62,167 nt of DNA from Candidatus Omnitrophota bacterium (lineage in GTDB: Bacteria > Omnitrophota > Omnitrophia > Omnitrophales > Aquincolibacteriaceae), in NCBI GenBank assembly GCA_022711115.1, contig JAKLFP010000008.1, positions 70,617 through 132,783 on the forward strand. Direction: 5' to 3'. Below are positions 17,158-26,095 of the stretch, one piece after another. The notes under the pieces are model-generated. The model made no database searches and was not told the origin of the DNA. It worked only from the letters and a program-made list of their open reading frames with translations. A program made the translations under genes and the position numbers. Numbering within the stretch: position 1 is the first letter of the stretch; each line of letters starts with the position of its first letter.

Positions 17158-17186
17158 AGTTTACGCACTTCAAAGGGTTCTGTAAA
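17158..17186 (-). promoter_or_regulatory. Sigma70-like promoter for the HAD gene
   Basis: On the minus strand TTTACA (17186-17181), a 17-bp spacer and TAAACT (17163-17158) lie directly before the gene. Six bases separate the -10 from the ATG at 17151, too few for a leader with a ribosome site. Confidence 0.6.
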
Positions 17187-17301
17187 GGTCTGATTTTGTT
17201 TGCGTAAGCAGACTTGTGCATTTCCTCAGGGCTGTGCTAATATAACGATTTTCAAAGCCGATTTTCGATGAAACGTGACGAAAAAGAGCAAGTTTTTTAA
17301 A

Positions 17302-17321
17302 GAGGATTTTTTTAAATCCTC
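17302..17321. repeat. Perfect inverted repeat upstream of the tRNA gene
   Basis: GAGGATTT (17302-17309), TTTT loop and AAATCCTC (17314-17321) form an 8-bp hairpin in the 210-bp gap between the HAD gene and the tRNA. It overlaps the place where a -35 for the TATTAT box at 17330-17335 would be, so it may be a regulatory dyad or just a terminator-like fold. I see no protein-coding gene in this gap. Confidence 0.4.
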
Positions 17322-17361
17322 AAAAAAAGTATTATCCTTTCACAGATTTCTGTCATGATGC

Positions 17362-17435
17362 GCCGGGGTAGCTCAGTTGGCTAGAGCGAGGGACTCATAA
17401 GCCCTAGGTCGCCAGTTCAATCCTGGCCCCCGGCA
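17362..17435 (+). tRNA. tRNA with CAT anticodon (Met, or Ile2 if lysidinylated)
   Basis: A 74-nt cloverleaf: acceptor GCCGGGG/CCCCGGC (7 perfect pairs), D-arm GCTC/GAGC, anticodon stem AGGGA/GCCCT with loop CTCATAA, and T-arm GCCAG-TTCAATC-CTGGC; discriminator A at 17435. The 3' CCA is not encoded; a T-run follows. The fifth anticodon-stem pair is an A-G mismatch. C1-A72 and the GGG/CCC anticodon stem of initiators are absent, so it is an elongator-type tRNA. Met and Ile2 cannot be separated by eye. Confidence 0.93.
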
Positions 17436-17574
17436 TTTTTTAGCTGACACGGCGAATGACTTATACAGTCCTTGGAGTAGGTGTAGCTGTTTTAAAAAAT
17501 AAGCTTGAAAAGAAAGTGATTTTTTAAAAGACAGCAGCAGAGTAGGATCATCATCAGGCGGAAGGGAGCTTTTT

Positions 17575-18345
17575 ATGAAAGTGGTTATCTTGGCTGGAGG
17601 TTACGGAGCTCGGTTGGGGAATGTTACGGAAGCGATCCCCAAACCTATGGTTCGAATAGGCAACAAACCATTGCTTTGGCATTTAATGAGATATTACGCT
17701 TCCTTCGGCCATAAAGATTTTATCCTCAGCGTCGGTTTCAAAGCGGATGTGATCAAACATTTCTTTTTTAATTATTATTCTCAAGTCAACGATTTTACGA
17801 TCAATCTTGCCACAGGAGGTTTCAAATCACTTAATAATCAAAACACTGTGGATTGGAATGTGACCGTGATGGATACTGGAGTGGATACCCTGAAAGGGGC
17901 ACGCCTCAAAAGACTCGAGCCGCATCTTGATGATGTCAATTTCCTGACTTATGGGGACGGTCTATCGGATGTGGATCTGGATGTGCTGCTTGAATTCCAT
18001 CGATCCCACGGGAAAATGCTGACGATCTCCGGGGTTCATCCTCCGGCCCGGTTTGGGAATATCGAGGAAAAAAACGGCAATGTTCTTTTTTTTAACGAAA
18101 AAAGGCAGTCTTCCCAGGGATTTATTAACGGCGGATTTATGGTGTTTAACAAATCTCTTCTAAAATACTTGCGTGCTGATGAAAATCAAGACCTCGAGAC
18201 AGAAACTTTTCAGCAATTAGCTGACGACGGAGAGCTGATGGTCTATAAACATGAAGGCAACTGGGAATGCGTGGATACGGGTCGTGACCTCAAGCACATC
18301 GAGCAACTATGGAAAGAAGGCAAGGCTTTCTGGGTTCGAGGGTGA
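17575..18345 (+). CDS. rfbF: Glucose-1-phosphate cytidylyltransferase
   Basis: Nucleotidyltransferase of 256 residues that makes CDP-glucose, the first step to CDP-3,6-dideoxyhexoses. VILAGGYGARLGNVTEAIPK is the nucleotide-binding signature, FLTYGDGLSDVDLD carries the metal-binding acids, and GGFMVFNKS and the WECVDTGRDL block are family hallmarks. Length equals RfbF/DdhA. An AAGGGAG ribosome site precedes it. First gene of a 15-gene same-strand cluster; a 140-bp gap after the tRNA is the likely promoter region, where I see no strong promoter. Confidence 0.95.
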   Translation: MKVVILAGGYGARLGNVTEAIPKPMVRIGNKPLLWHLMRYYASFGHKDFILSVGFKADVIKHFFFNYYSQVNDFTINLATGGFKSLNNQNTVDWNVTVMDTGVDTLKGARLKRLEPHLDDVNFLTYGDGLSDVDLDVLLEFHRSHGKMLTISGVHPPARFGNIEEKNGNVLFFNEKRQSSQGFINGGFMVFNKSLLKYLRADENQDLETETFQQLADDGELMVYKHEGNWECVDTGRDLKHIEQLWKEGKAFWVRG

Positions 18346-18348
18346 AAC

Positions 18349-19443
18349 ATGCCGTTTTTTGGCGATGTTTATAAAAATAAAAAAATCCTAGTTACCGGCC
18401 ACACAGGCTTTAAAGGTTCCTGGTTGTGTTTTTGGCTCTCAAAACTTGGGGCACAAATTTGCGGTTATTCGTTGCAGGCGCCCACAAATCCCGCGCATTA
18501 TCATCTGATCGGATTTCCGCATCACAACATCATTGGCGATATTCGTGACGTCTCTCATGTGGAGCAGGTTTGTCATGATTTTTCCCCGGATTTTGTTTTT
18601 CATCTGGCGGCGCATTCGCTTGTTCGCTCTTCTTATGAAAATCCTCTGGAAACATTTAATACCAACGTCATGGGCACAGTAAATGTCCTGGAAACCTGTC
18701 GCTGCCAGTCATCAGTTCGCGCAGCGATTATCATTACAAGCGATAAATGTTATGAGAATCAAGAAACACTTCGGCCATATCAAGAAACGGATCCGATGGG
18801 AGGACACGATCCTTATAGCGCCTCGAAAGGATGTGCGGAACTTGCGGTAACCGCTTACCGCCGTTCTTTCTTTCAGGAAGGGATCATTCAGGGTGGCCGG
18901 GAAATGCTTTTAGCCAGTGCTCGAGCCGGGAATGTTATGGGAGGCGGTGATTGGGCCGAGGACCGCCTGATGCCGGATCTCGTGCGTGCTGCTGCAACCG
19001 GCACTTCTGTTAAAATACGTCATCCACAGTCTGTTCGGCCTTGGCAACATGTATTGGATGCTTTGAGCGGATACCTTTTGCTAGGCCAAAAACTTCTTGA
19101 AGGAGATTCGGCTTTTGCGGAAGCATGGAATTTCGGGTCGGATACGTCGCATGTCCGGAATGTTCAATATCTTGTCGAGAAATCCTGTGCGATTTGGCCT
19201 AAGATTAAAGTGGATATAAGCAAAACAACACAAGGGCTTCATGAAGCAGGATTGCTCATGCTGGATCCTTCCAAAGCCCGGCAGAAACTTTCATGGGCAC
19301 CGGTCTGGGATACGGACACGGCGATTGATAAGGCCGTAAATTGGTATAAAACATTTTACGAAAAAAATTCAGTGGTTACAGAAGATGATTGGAATGCCTA
19401 TATCCAGGATGCGATGCGCCAAGGAGCGGTATGGACAAAATGA
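18349..19443 (+). CDS. rfbG: CDP-glucose 4,6-dehydratase
   Basis: Extended SDR enzyme of 364 residues converting CDP-glucose to CDP-4-keto-6-deoxyglucose. NAD-binding TGHTGFKGSW is at 17-26, the catalytic tyrosine and lysine are Y157 and K161 in DPYSASKG, and VMGGGDWAEDRLMPD is specific to this dehydratase. It starts 3 bp after rfbF and overlaps rfbH, giving a tight rfbFGH unit. Confidence 0.95.
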   Translation: MPFFGDVYKNKKILVTGHTGFKGSWLCFWLSKLGAQICGYSLQAPTNPAHYHLIGFPHHNIIGDIRDVSHVEQVCHDFSPDFVFHLAAHSLVRSSYENPLETFNTNVMGTVNVLETCRCQSSVRAAIIITSDKCYENQETLRPYQETDPMGGHDPYSASKGCAELAVTAYRRSFFQEGIIQGGREMLLASARAGNVMGGGDWAEDRLMPDLVRAAATGTSVKIRHPQSVRPWQHVLDALSGYLLLGQKLLEGDSAFAEAWNFGSDTSHVRNVQYLVEKSCAIWPKIKVDISKTTQGLHEAGLLMLDPSKARQKLSWAPVWDTDTAIDKAVNWYKTFYEKNSVVTEDDWNAYIQDAMRQGAVWTK

Positions 19444-20783
19444 CCTCTGAAGAAAAACTGAGGCAAGAGATTCTTGGGAAAACTCGCGAATATTACGCCA
19501 AGGCGTTGGCACAAGAACAAGGGCCGTTTATTCCCAGAAAGACACAGGTTCATTACGGCGGCCGTGTCTTTGATGCAAAAGAAGTGGAAGCCCTCGTGGA
19601 TGCTTCGTTGGATTTCTGGCTCACGTACGGCCGTTTTTCCCATGAATTTGAAAAAAAAATTGCGGCCTGTCTCGGAGTCAATTGGGCGTTTTTGGTCAAT
19701 TCGGGATCTTCGGCGAATTTGTTGGCATTGATGGCATTGACATCGCCGCATCTCAAAGAGCGCCGTATCTGTCGAGGGGATGAAGTGATCACGGTTTCGG
19801 CAGCATTTTCGACCACCGTGGCACCTATCATGCAATACGGTGCTGTGCCGGTTTTTGTGGATGTCTTGCTAGGCACCTATAACATCGATGCTTCCGCGCT
19901 TGAAGCCGCAATCTCAAAACGCACCAAAGCCGTAATGCTTGCCCATACCATGGGGAACCCTTTTGATATCAACGCGGTAAAAACCTTTTGCGCGAAACAT
20001 CATCTTTTTCTTATCGAAGACAACTGTGATGCCTTGGGTTCCCGCTACCAGGGTCAGCTGACGGGTGTCTTTGGGGATATAGGGACCAGCAGTTTTTATG
20101 CCTCGCATCACATCACAACAGGAGAGGGCGGAGCGGTTTATACCAGCGATCCGGTCCTGAAAAAAATCCTGTTGTCTTTGCGTGATTGGGGGCGCGATTG
20201 CTGGTGCGATTCGGGGAAGGATAATACCTGCGGCCAGCGTTTCTCCCAACAATGCGGCACGCTTCCTTACGGTTATGATCATAAATATATTTATAGCCAC
20301 TTCGGATATAATGTTAAAGCGACCGAGATGCAGGCCGCTATCGGATGCGCGCAACTTGACAAACTTATGCTTTTTACGGATGCGCGCCGCAAGAATTTCG
20401 CGTTTTTGTATGAGCGTTTGAAGAAATACGAAGACGTTTTTATTTTACCGGAGGCGACTAAAGACAGTGATCCGTCTTGGTTCGGATTTCCACTGACTTT
20501 GCGGGATGACGTGAAATTCACTCGGGGTGAGCTTATGAGCTTCCTAGAAAGTAAAAACATTCAAACAAGGAATCTTTTTGCGGGCAATATCATAAGGCAC
20601 CCTTGTTTTGATGGTCTTAAAGAAGGTGCGGATTATCGGGTGGTCGGGAACCTTAAGAATGCGGACAAAATCACACGGGATACGTTTTGGGTCGGCCTTT
20701 ACCCGGGGATGACGCCGGATCATTTGGCGTATATGGCCGATACCTTCAGTGAATTTTCCAAAAAGGAGAAAAATCACTTATGA
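19431..20783 (+). CDS. rfbH: CDP-4-keto-6-deoxyglucose-3-dehydrase (E1)
   Basis: PLP and [2Fe-2S] enzyme of 450 residues that removes the C3 hydroxyl of CDP-4-keto-6-deoxyglucose. As in E1, the usual PLP lysine is replaced by histidine (H226 in YASHHITTGEGG), and the cluster ligands C257, C259 and C267 sit in RDCWCDSGKDNTCGQ. Start is ATG 19431 with AAGGAG just before it; ATG 19440 is an alternative. The frame overlaps rfbG by 13 bp. Its reductase partner (DdhD/RfbI) is not in the window. Confidence 0.95.
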   Translation: MDKMTSEEKLRQEILGKTREYYAKALAQEQGPFIPRKTQVHYGGRVFDAKEVEALVDASLDFWLTYGRFSHEFEKKIAACLGVNWAFLVNSGSSANLLALMALTSPHLKERRICRGDEVITVSAAFSTTVAPIMQYGAVPVFVDVLLGTYNIDASALEAAISKRTKAVMLAHTMGNPFDINAVKTFCAKHHLFLIEDNCDALGSRYQGQLTGVFGDIGTSSFYASHHITTGEGGAVYTSDPVLKKILLSLRDWGRDCWCDSGKDNTCGQRFSQQCGTLPYGYDHKYIYSHFGYNVKATEMQAAIGCAQLDKLMLFTDARRKNFAFLYERLKKYEDVFILPEATKDSDPSWFGFPLTLRDDVKFTRGELMSFLESKNIQTRNLFAGNIIRHPCFDGLKEGADYRVVGNLKNADKITRDTFWVGLYPGMTPDHLAYMADTFSEFSKKEKNHL

Positions 20784-22309
20784 CCGGTAACGACCTGTTC
20801 CAGCGGCTTTTTATATTTGAATTAGCAAACAATCATTCCGGAGATGTAGCGCACGGCATCCGGACGATACAAGAAATCCTTGGCGCGGCGAAAAAGTTTA
20901 ATTTTCATTTCGCTTTCAAATTTCAATACCGGAATCTGGAAACCTTCATCCATCCGGATTACAAAAACAGAATGGATTTGAAATACATCAAAAGATTTTC
21001 CGAAACGGTCTTAACGGAAGAAGATTTCTTGAAAATGAAAAAGGAAGTTGAAGCGCACGGAGCCTTGACCATCTGCACTCCCTTTGACGAAGAGTCGGTG
21101 GATCGTGTCGTAAAGCACCAATATGACATTTTGAAAATAGCCAGTTGTTCTTTCACGGATTGGCCTTTATTGGAAAAGATCGTCCGGACGGAACTGCCGA
21201 TCATTGCTTCGACAGCAGGTGCTTCCTTGGAAGAGATCGATCAAGTGGTTGCTTTTTTTGAGCATCGGAATAAGCAACTGTGTATCATGCATTGTGTGGG
21301 GGAGTATCCGATCAAGCGGGAAAACCTTCAACTGAATCAAATTGTTTTACTGAAAAAACGTTATCCCGGAATTCCTATAGGATTTTCAACCCATGAAGAG
21401 CCGGACAACACGGAGGCTATCAAGATGGCCATCGCAAAAGGAGCCACGGTTTTTGAAAGGCATGTGGCTGTTGAATCTTCCACCTATCCGGTTAATGCCT
21501 ATTCCTCGACGCCGCTTCAAATCACTCAGTGGCTCCGATCCGCGCAGGAGGCTTACCTCATGAGCGGGGTGGAAGATGAACGTTATGCGATTACTGAAAA
21601 AGAAAAAAATGATTTGCAGGGCCTGAAACGAGGAGTGTTTGCAAAAGGGATACTTCAAAAAGGCGATAAGATAACGAAGGATAACGTTTTTTATGCGATT
21701 CCCTGCACCGAAGGACAACTGGTCGCGAATGATCTTTCAAAATACACCGAATATACCCTGGAAAGAGATCTGCAACTAAAAGAGGCTGTCTGTTTTAAGG
21801 ATTTGAAGGTCCGGCATCTGCGTGAGCAAGTTTTAAAAATCGTCAAAGAGCTTAAAGAAATGCTTTTAAAAGCGCATGTAGCCCTGCCGAACAAAGTGGA
21901 TCTGGAATTGTCCCATCACTATGGCATAGAAAAGTATGAGGAATGGGGCGCAGCGATCTTAAATTGCATCAATCGGGAATACTGTAAAAAACTCATCGTG
22001 CTTTTACCGGGACAGAAACATCCGGTTCATCATCACCTCAAGAAAGAAGAAACCTTTTATATTTTATACGGAAGTATGGAAGTGCTGGCGGGTGCAGAAA
22101 AAAAATCGCTCAAAGCTGGCGATATGTTAACTCTCGAGCGAGGCATGAATCATGACTTCTCGACGGCAGAAGGCGTTATTTTTGAGGAAGTATCGACCAC
22201 CCACTATGAAAACGATTCGTTCTATGAAGACGAAAGAATCGGCCGCAACCAGGACAGAAAAACCGCATTAACTTTCAGGGCGGATTGGCTCTACAAATCA
22301 CTTAAATGA
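20780..22309 (+). CDS. NeuB-family synthase fused to SAF and cupin domains
   Basis: Protein of 509 residues. Residues 1-270 are a NeuB TIM barrel (FIFELANNHSGD, AFKFQYRNLET, TICTPFDEESVD, LKIASCSFTDWPL, GFSTHEEPDN) that condenses PEP with an aldose in nonulosonic acid synthesis. A SAF/antifreeze domain follows (RGVFAKGILQKGDKITKDN, 275-345). The last 140 residues form a cupin with PVHHHLKKEETFYILYGS and a later MNHDF, resembling sugar isomerases. The canonical EKHFT.D....GPDH loop is changed to ERHVAVESSTYPVNAYSSTP, so the substrate may be unusual. Start overlaps the rfbH stop (ATGA). Confidence 0.88.
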   Translation: MTGNDLFQRLFIFELANNHSGDVAHGIRTIQEILGAAKKFNFHFAFKFQYRNLETFIHPDYKNRMDLKYIKRFSETVLTEEDFLKMKKEVEAHGALTICTPFDEESVDRVVKHQYDILKIASCSFTDWPLLEKIVRTELPIIASTAGASLEEIDQVVAFFEHRNKQLCIMHCVGEYPIKRENLQLNQIVLLKKRYPGIPIGFSTHEEPDNTEAIKMAIAKGATVFERHVAVESSTYPVNAYSSTPLQITQWLRSAQEAYLMSGVEDERYAITEKEKNDLQGLKRGVFAKGILQKGDKITKDNVFYAIPCTEGQLVANDLSKYTEYTLERDLQLKEAVCFKDLKVRHLREQVLKIVKELKEMLLKAHVALPNKVDLELSHHYGIEKYEEWGAAILNCINREYCKKLIVLLPGQKHPVHHHLKKEETFYILYGSMEVLAGAEKKSLKAGDMLTLERGMNHDFSTAEGVIFEEVSTTHYENDSFYEDERIGRNQDRKTALTFRADWLYKSLK

Positions 22310-22319
22310 AAGAGCCGAG

Positions 22320-22922
22320 ATGATCACAATTGCCTGGGATGTGGATGATGTATTGAATGATCTGATGAGGGTATGGTTTGACGAAAAGTGGAAGATCGAG
22401 CATCCGGAATGCGGCGTGCAGTATGAAACGATCACGAAGAACCCTCCTCCTGAACTTTTAGGGATTTCATTGGAGGAATATCGGGCCTCGCTCGATGAGT
22501 TCCGATTGTCAGGAAAGTACAAAGAACTTACTCCTGTAGCAGAAGTTCTGAAATGGTTTGAAGCATGCGGTCATTTGTTCAGGCATATTGCCGTGACTGC
22601 GGTTCCCATAAAGGCAGCCTCCGTAAGTGCAGACTGGGTGATGTGTCATTTTGGTACGTGGATTCGTACTTTTCATATGGTTCCTTCTCCCAGAAAAACG
22701 GATTCCATCCCGCAATATGATCAAAATAAAATCGATTTTCTAAAATGGTTTGGAAAAGTCGATGTGTTCATGGATGATTGTGAGGCAAATATCGTGGGAT
22801 GCGCGCAAGCCGGCATTAAAGGGATTGTATTCCCGAGGCCCTGGAACGGGAATCGCTCGACAGTTTCGCAAGTGCTTCACTCTCTGGGCTCGTTGCCATC
22901 TCATCCCAGGGCTTTGAACTAG
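22320..22922 (+). CDS. HAD-like phosphatase (5'-nucleotidase type)
   Basis: Protein of 200 residues with motif I AWDVDDVLNDL at 5-15 (nucleophile D7, acid D9), HIAVTAVPIKAAS in the motif II place and VDVFMDDCEANIVGCAQAGI as motif IV. The overall layout resembles NT5C-type 5'(3')-nucleotidases and small sugar-phosphate phosphatases. It starts 10 bp after the NeuB-like gene, so dephosphorylation of the nonulosonate 9-phosphate or a precursor is a reasonable guess. Confidence 0.75.
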   Translation: MITIAWDVDDVLNDLMRVWFDEKWKIEHPECGVQYETITKNPPPELLGISLEEYRASLDEFRLSGKYKELTPVAEVLKWFEACGHLFRHIAVTAVPIKAASVSADWVMCHFGTWIRTFHMVPSPRKTDSIPQYDQNKIDFLKWFGKVDVFMDDCEANIVGCAQAGIKGIVFPRPWNGNRSTVSQVLHSLGSLPSHPRALN

Positions 22923-22967
22923 TATTTCAAATCAACGTGAAAAATCTTTCAGGAAAAAGTTGAGTTT

Positions 22968-24062
22968 ATGACAGATCAAAAACTAAGGCCCGAAGAGGCC
23001 AATCGGAGAAACAAGCTCAAAGAAGAGAAACCTCTTGTCTACGAAAAAATCATGAAATTTGATGAAAAAATCAGACGAGGGGAGAGCATTGCGATCATCC
23101 AGTTCCAGTATAACTATGTATGCAATTTTGCTTGTCAGCACTGCTCCATCAAAAGATTTCAGGGCAAAAAAGAAGGTCGTACCTTCACCATTCCTGATGT
23201 AAAAGATCTCTTTCGGCAGGCGGATGAGATGGGTTTGGCACGTGTGACCATTACGGGTGGTGAACCGCTGGTGTTCAAGGACTTTGATGAGCTTGTTGCG
23301 GCGATTGATCCTCAAAAATTCTATATCAACTGTGATACAAATGGATGGCTTTTGGATGTAAAGAGGGCCAAGCATCTGAAAAAGATCGGTGTGGACAGGA
23401 TTCAATTGAGTCTTGATAGCCTTAACGCCAAAGAGCATGACGATTTTAGAAAGGCCCCGGGTTCCTTTGAAAGAGCCATGAAAGCGGTTGACGCAGCTTT
23501 GGATGCAGGATTGGGCATTTTTATCCAGACCGTCGTAACGAAACAGAGATTGCACTCCAAAGAATTCATCGATTTTATTGAGTATTTTAATAAAAAAGGC
23601 ATCGGCGTCTTTGTCACCTACGCCAAACCAGTCGGGTCTTGGGAAGGTAACTTTGACGTTTTGGTGGATAAAAATGATATGAACTACATGAGAGAACTTG
23701 AAAAAAAGCACAAGGTGTTCACTCATTTAACGCCGGCGTACGGACTTGATATGGGCTGCATTGCGGTCAAAGGCATGTTTTCTGTAACTCAGTACGGCGA
23801 TGTGTTGCCTTGTCCGTATATCCACACGTCGATCGGGAATGTTTTTAAGGAACCTCTCAAGGATATTGTGCAGAGAGGATTGAGCATCAAATATTTTGGT
23901 GAATATGTGGACACTTGTCTTATTGCGGAAGATAAGGATTTTATTGATCAATATATTGTGAAACGAATCTATGGCAAGCCGTTGCCGGTCCCATGTTCTG
24001 AGGTTTTTACCGAAGAAGATAAAACTCAAAAGCCGTTCCATCAGCATGATGCTGGAAAATAG
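22968..24062 (+). CDS. Radical SAM protein with SPASM-like C-terminus (1)
   Basis: Protein of 364 residues. The cluster motif C52-x3-C56-x2-C59 lies in YVCNFACQHCSIK, preceded by an 50-residue N-terminal extension; ITGGEPLVF and DTNGWLL are the SAM-contacting strands. In the C-terminus, GCIAVKGMFSVTQYGDVLPCPYI and several later cysteines suggest an auxiliary cluster (SPASM/twitch type). Substrate unknown; the setting within NulO and dideoxyhexose genes suggests sugar or lipid-linked sugar chemistry. Confidence 0.85.
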   Translation: MTDQKLRPEEANRRNKLKEEKPLVYEKIMKFDEKIRRGESIAIIQFQYNYVCNFACQHCSIKRFQGKKEGRTFTIPDVKDLFRQADEMGLARVTITGGEPLVFKDFDELVAAIDPQKFYINCDTNGWLLDVKRAKHLKKIGVDRIQLSLDSLNAKEHDDFRKAPGSFERAMKAVDAALDAGLGIFIQTVVTKQRLHSKEFIDFIEYFNKKGIGVFVTYAKPVGSWEGNFDVLVDKNDMNYMRELEKKHKVFTHLTPAYGLDMGCIAVKGMFSVTQYGDVLPCPYIHTSIGNVFKEPLKDIVQRGLSIKYFGEYVDTCLIAEDKDFIDQYIVKRIYGKPLPVPCSEVFTEEDKTQKPFHQHDAGK

Positions 24063-24118
24063 CAATCATCAAGACAAATTCCTTTCGGGTGGCTGCCCAT
24101 AGAAATGAGCATTGTCCC

Positions 24119-25033
24119 ATGACGAATCTAAATGATGACAGTCAGGAGCTTTTAACGCGACCCCAACATGTCCGGTGTCCGGTCTGCGGCCACCCTCTTT
24201 TCAAAAAGAAGTACTCAATCAATCACTACACCCTCGTGCAGTGTTGTGCCTGTCAGGTAATTTTTGTCAGAGAAAAACTATCACAGCAAGACTTGGACCA
24301 ATATTATTTCAAAGAGGTAGACGGTGCGGAGGGAAAGAAAGACTGTGTTTATTTGGATGAAGAGAATATTGAAAATTTAAGCTATTACTACCGTCGTTTA
24401 AAAGCACTTATTTTAAAAAGGATTCAAACAGGAAAGGTTCTCGATATCGGGTGCAATGCGGGATATTTTTTGGATGTTATGGATGGTTTTGAGTGCTACG
24501 GTGTCGAAAGATCTCCGGACTACTCGAAAGTTGCGAAAAGCAAACATGGGGAACGTATCTTTGAGGGAACTTTTGAGGATTACCAGGTTCCTGATAATTT
24601 TTTTGATTGCATCAGCATGCAAGATGTTTTTGATCATATGCTGGATCCCATGGCGGTATTGGAAAAATGTCGCCGTCTTCTCAAGCCGGACGGCATTTTA
24701 GTAGTTAAAGTCCATGACCTATCCTGTTTGTACGCGAGGATGACGGGGAAGAATTTTTATGCCTTAATTCCTCCTGCGCACTTGTTCTTTTACAACAGGC
24801 CTTCTCTTAAAACAGCTCTCCAAAAGGCTTCTTTTGAGATTATTTTTTCCAAGCATATCGGTCACTTGATGTTCTTAAGTACCATCGTCTATCGATTATC
24901 GAGAAAAGATCCCCAAAGCATCTTCTTTCACTTGCATCGATGGATCGAAAAAACCTGGTTCGGAAGGCAAAAAATACATAAAAATCTCCACGACATTATC
25001 ACCATCATAGCTGTGAAGAAAAGTCAAGGATAG
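24119..25033 (+). CDS. SAM-dependent methyltransferase with N-terminal zinc ribbon
   Basis: Protein of 304 residues (start ATG 24119; an upstream in-frame GTG at 24089 lacks a ribosome site). A four-cysteine zinc ribbon (RCPVCG and QCCACQ; C20, C23, C42, C45) is followed by a class I methyltransferase fold with VLDIGCNAGYFLDVM and an ISMQDVFDHMLDP motif. This zinc-ribbon/methyltransferase order is common in C- or O-methyltransferases of glycan clusters. A hydrophobic patch near 225-255 (YALIPPAHLFFYN) is typical of this family too. Confidence 0.85.
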   Translation: MTNLNDDSQELLTRPQHVRCPVCGHPLFKKKYSINHYTLVQCCACQVIFVREKLSQQDLDQYYFKEVDGAEGKKDCVYLDEENIENLSYYYRRLKALILKRIQTGKVLDIGCNAGYFLDVMDGFECYGVERSPDYSKVAKSKHGERIFEGTFEDYQVPDNFFDCISMQDVFDHMLDPMAVLEKCRRLLKPDGILVVKVHDLSCLYARMTGKNFYALIPPAHLFFYNRPSLKTALQKASFEIIFSKHIGHLMFLSTIVYRLSRKDPQSIFFHLHRWIEKTWFGRQKIHKNLHDIITIIAVKKSQG

Positions 25034-25037
25034 CGGC

Positions 25038-26063
25038 ATGAATCCGAAATGGAGCCATTTGTATGAAATGTCCCGCAAAATTCATTCGGTGCAAGCGATG
25101 CCGAAAGTTTGGAATTATCTCAAATACCGTTGTGCTAAAAGGGGATCAAAAATTTCCATCAAACATTTCACCCCGCAGATCGCTGCCTTATGGGTTACCC
25201 AGCGTTGCAATTTAAACTGCTGGTTTTGCGGTGCGAGTGATTTCGTGAATAAAAAGGATGCCGGCAAGCCCGGAACCGAAGCCACCCTTGCAAAAGTCGA
25301 ACGGATTTTTGAAAGTCCATTATTTTCAAGCTGTCTGTTGGTGGATTTAGAAGGAGGTGAGCCGTTGCTGGTGGATGAGCTTGGTCGCATAGTTGCCTAT
25401 CTTGCCCATAAGGGACATCTTGTTAATACTTCCACGAATGGTTTATTGCTGGCCGATCGCGTAGTCGAACTTAAAAAAGCCGGCATTTCGAGAATCAATC
25501 TATCGTACTATGATGAAAACCATGCTGTGGTAGAACGCAATCTCGAAAAGATTAACCGCATTTTCCCTGTCCATATGAGCATGTTATTGCTGCGGAGCAA
25601 GGTTGAAAACCATCAGGACGAGATTTTGCGGGCCGCGAAGTTCTTTCGTGAGGCAGGGTGCCGTAGTCTTCGCTTTTGGATTTATCGGCCTATGGGAACC
25701 GACCCCAAACCAGATGAGATTGTTTATGATACGAGCCAGGCCTACATGGAATTTCAGCAACGGATCGAGAAGGAATTGCCGGGGTTCTGTTACTGGCCTG
25801 TTGCGAAACAAGGCGTTAAAATACAAAAACGCTGTCCTCGTTTATGGCAATGGATCGGTTGCGATATGTTAGGGAACATGGCGATTTGTTGTGGCACGAA
25901 TATGCTGCTGCAAGGGCCCCAAAGCAATCTCTTTCAAAGTGATCCGGAAGCTCTTTTAAATCATCCCATGTTTGTTATGATGCGCAGCCAGTTGATGGAT
26001 CCTCAAAGCGCTCCTCCTGAGATCTGCAAAAACTGTAATTTGTTGGGTGATCCTGGCTGGTGA
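25038..26063 (+). CDS. Radical SAM protein with C-terminal cysteines (2)
   Basis: Protein of 341 residues with C57-x3-C61-x2-C64 in QRCNLNCWFCGAS, LEGGEPLLVDE and STNGLLL. The C-terminus has CPRLWQWIGCDMLGNMAICCG and EICKNC, consistent with a SPASM-type auxiliary cluster. It starts 4 bp after the methyltransferase. The fold is like heme/quinohemoprotein-type rSAM peptides enzymes, but no precursor peptide is certain here. Confidence 0.85.
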   Translation: MNPKWSHLYEMSRKIHSVQAMPKVWNYLKYRCAKRGSKISIKHFTPQIAALWVTQRCNLNCWFCGASDFVNKKDAGKPGTEATLAKVERIFESPLFSSCLLVDLEGGEPLLVDELGRIVAYLAHKGHLVNTSTNGLLLADRVVELKKAGISRINLSYYDENHAVVERNLEKINRIFPVHMSMLLLRSKVENHQDEILRAAKFFREAGCRSLRFWIYRPMGTDPKPDEIVYDTSQAYMEFQQRIEKELPGFCYWPVAKQGVKIQKRCPRLWQWIGCDMLGNMAICCGTNMLLQGPQSNLFQSDPEALLNHPMFVMMRSQLMDPQSAPPEICKNCNLLGDPGW

Positions 26064-26095
26064 TTAAAGATTGATGGAAAAAGATAGACAATAGC

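Noticed and set aside
22983-23726. 247-codon minus-strand ORF over the first radical SAM gene
   Set aside because: Antisense to an intact radical SAM frame; product looks like random Phe/His/Lys-rich sequence.
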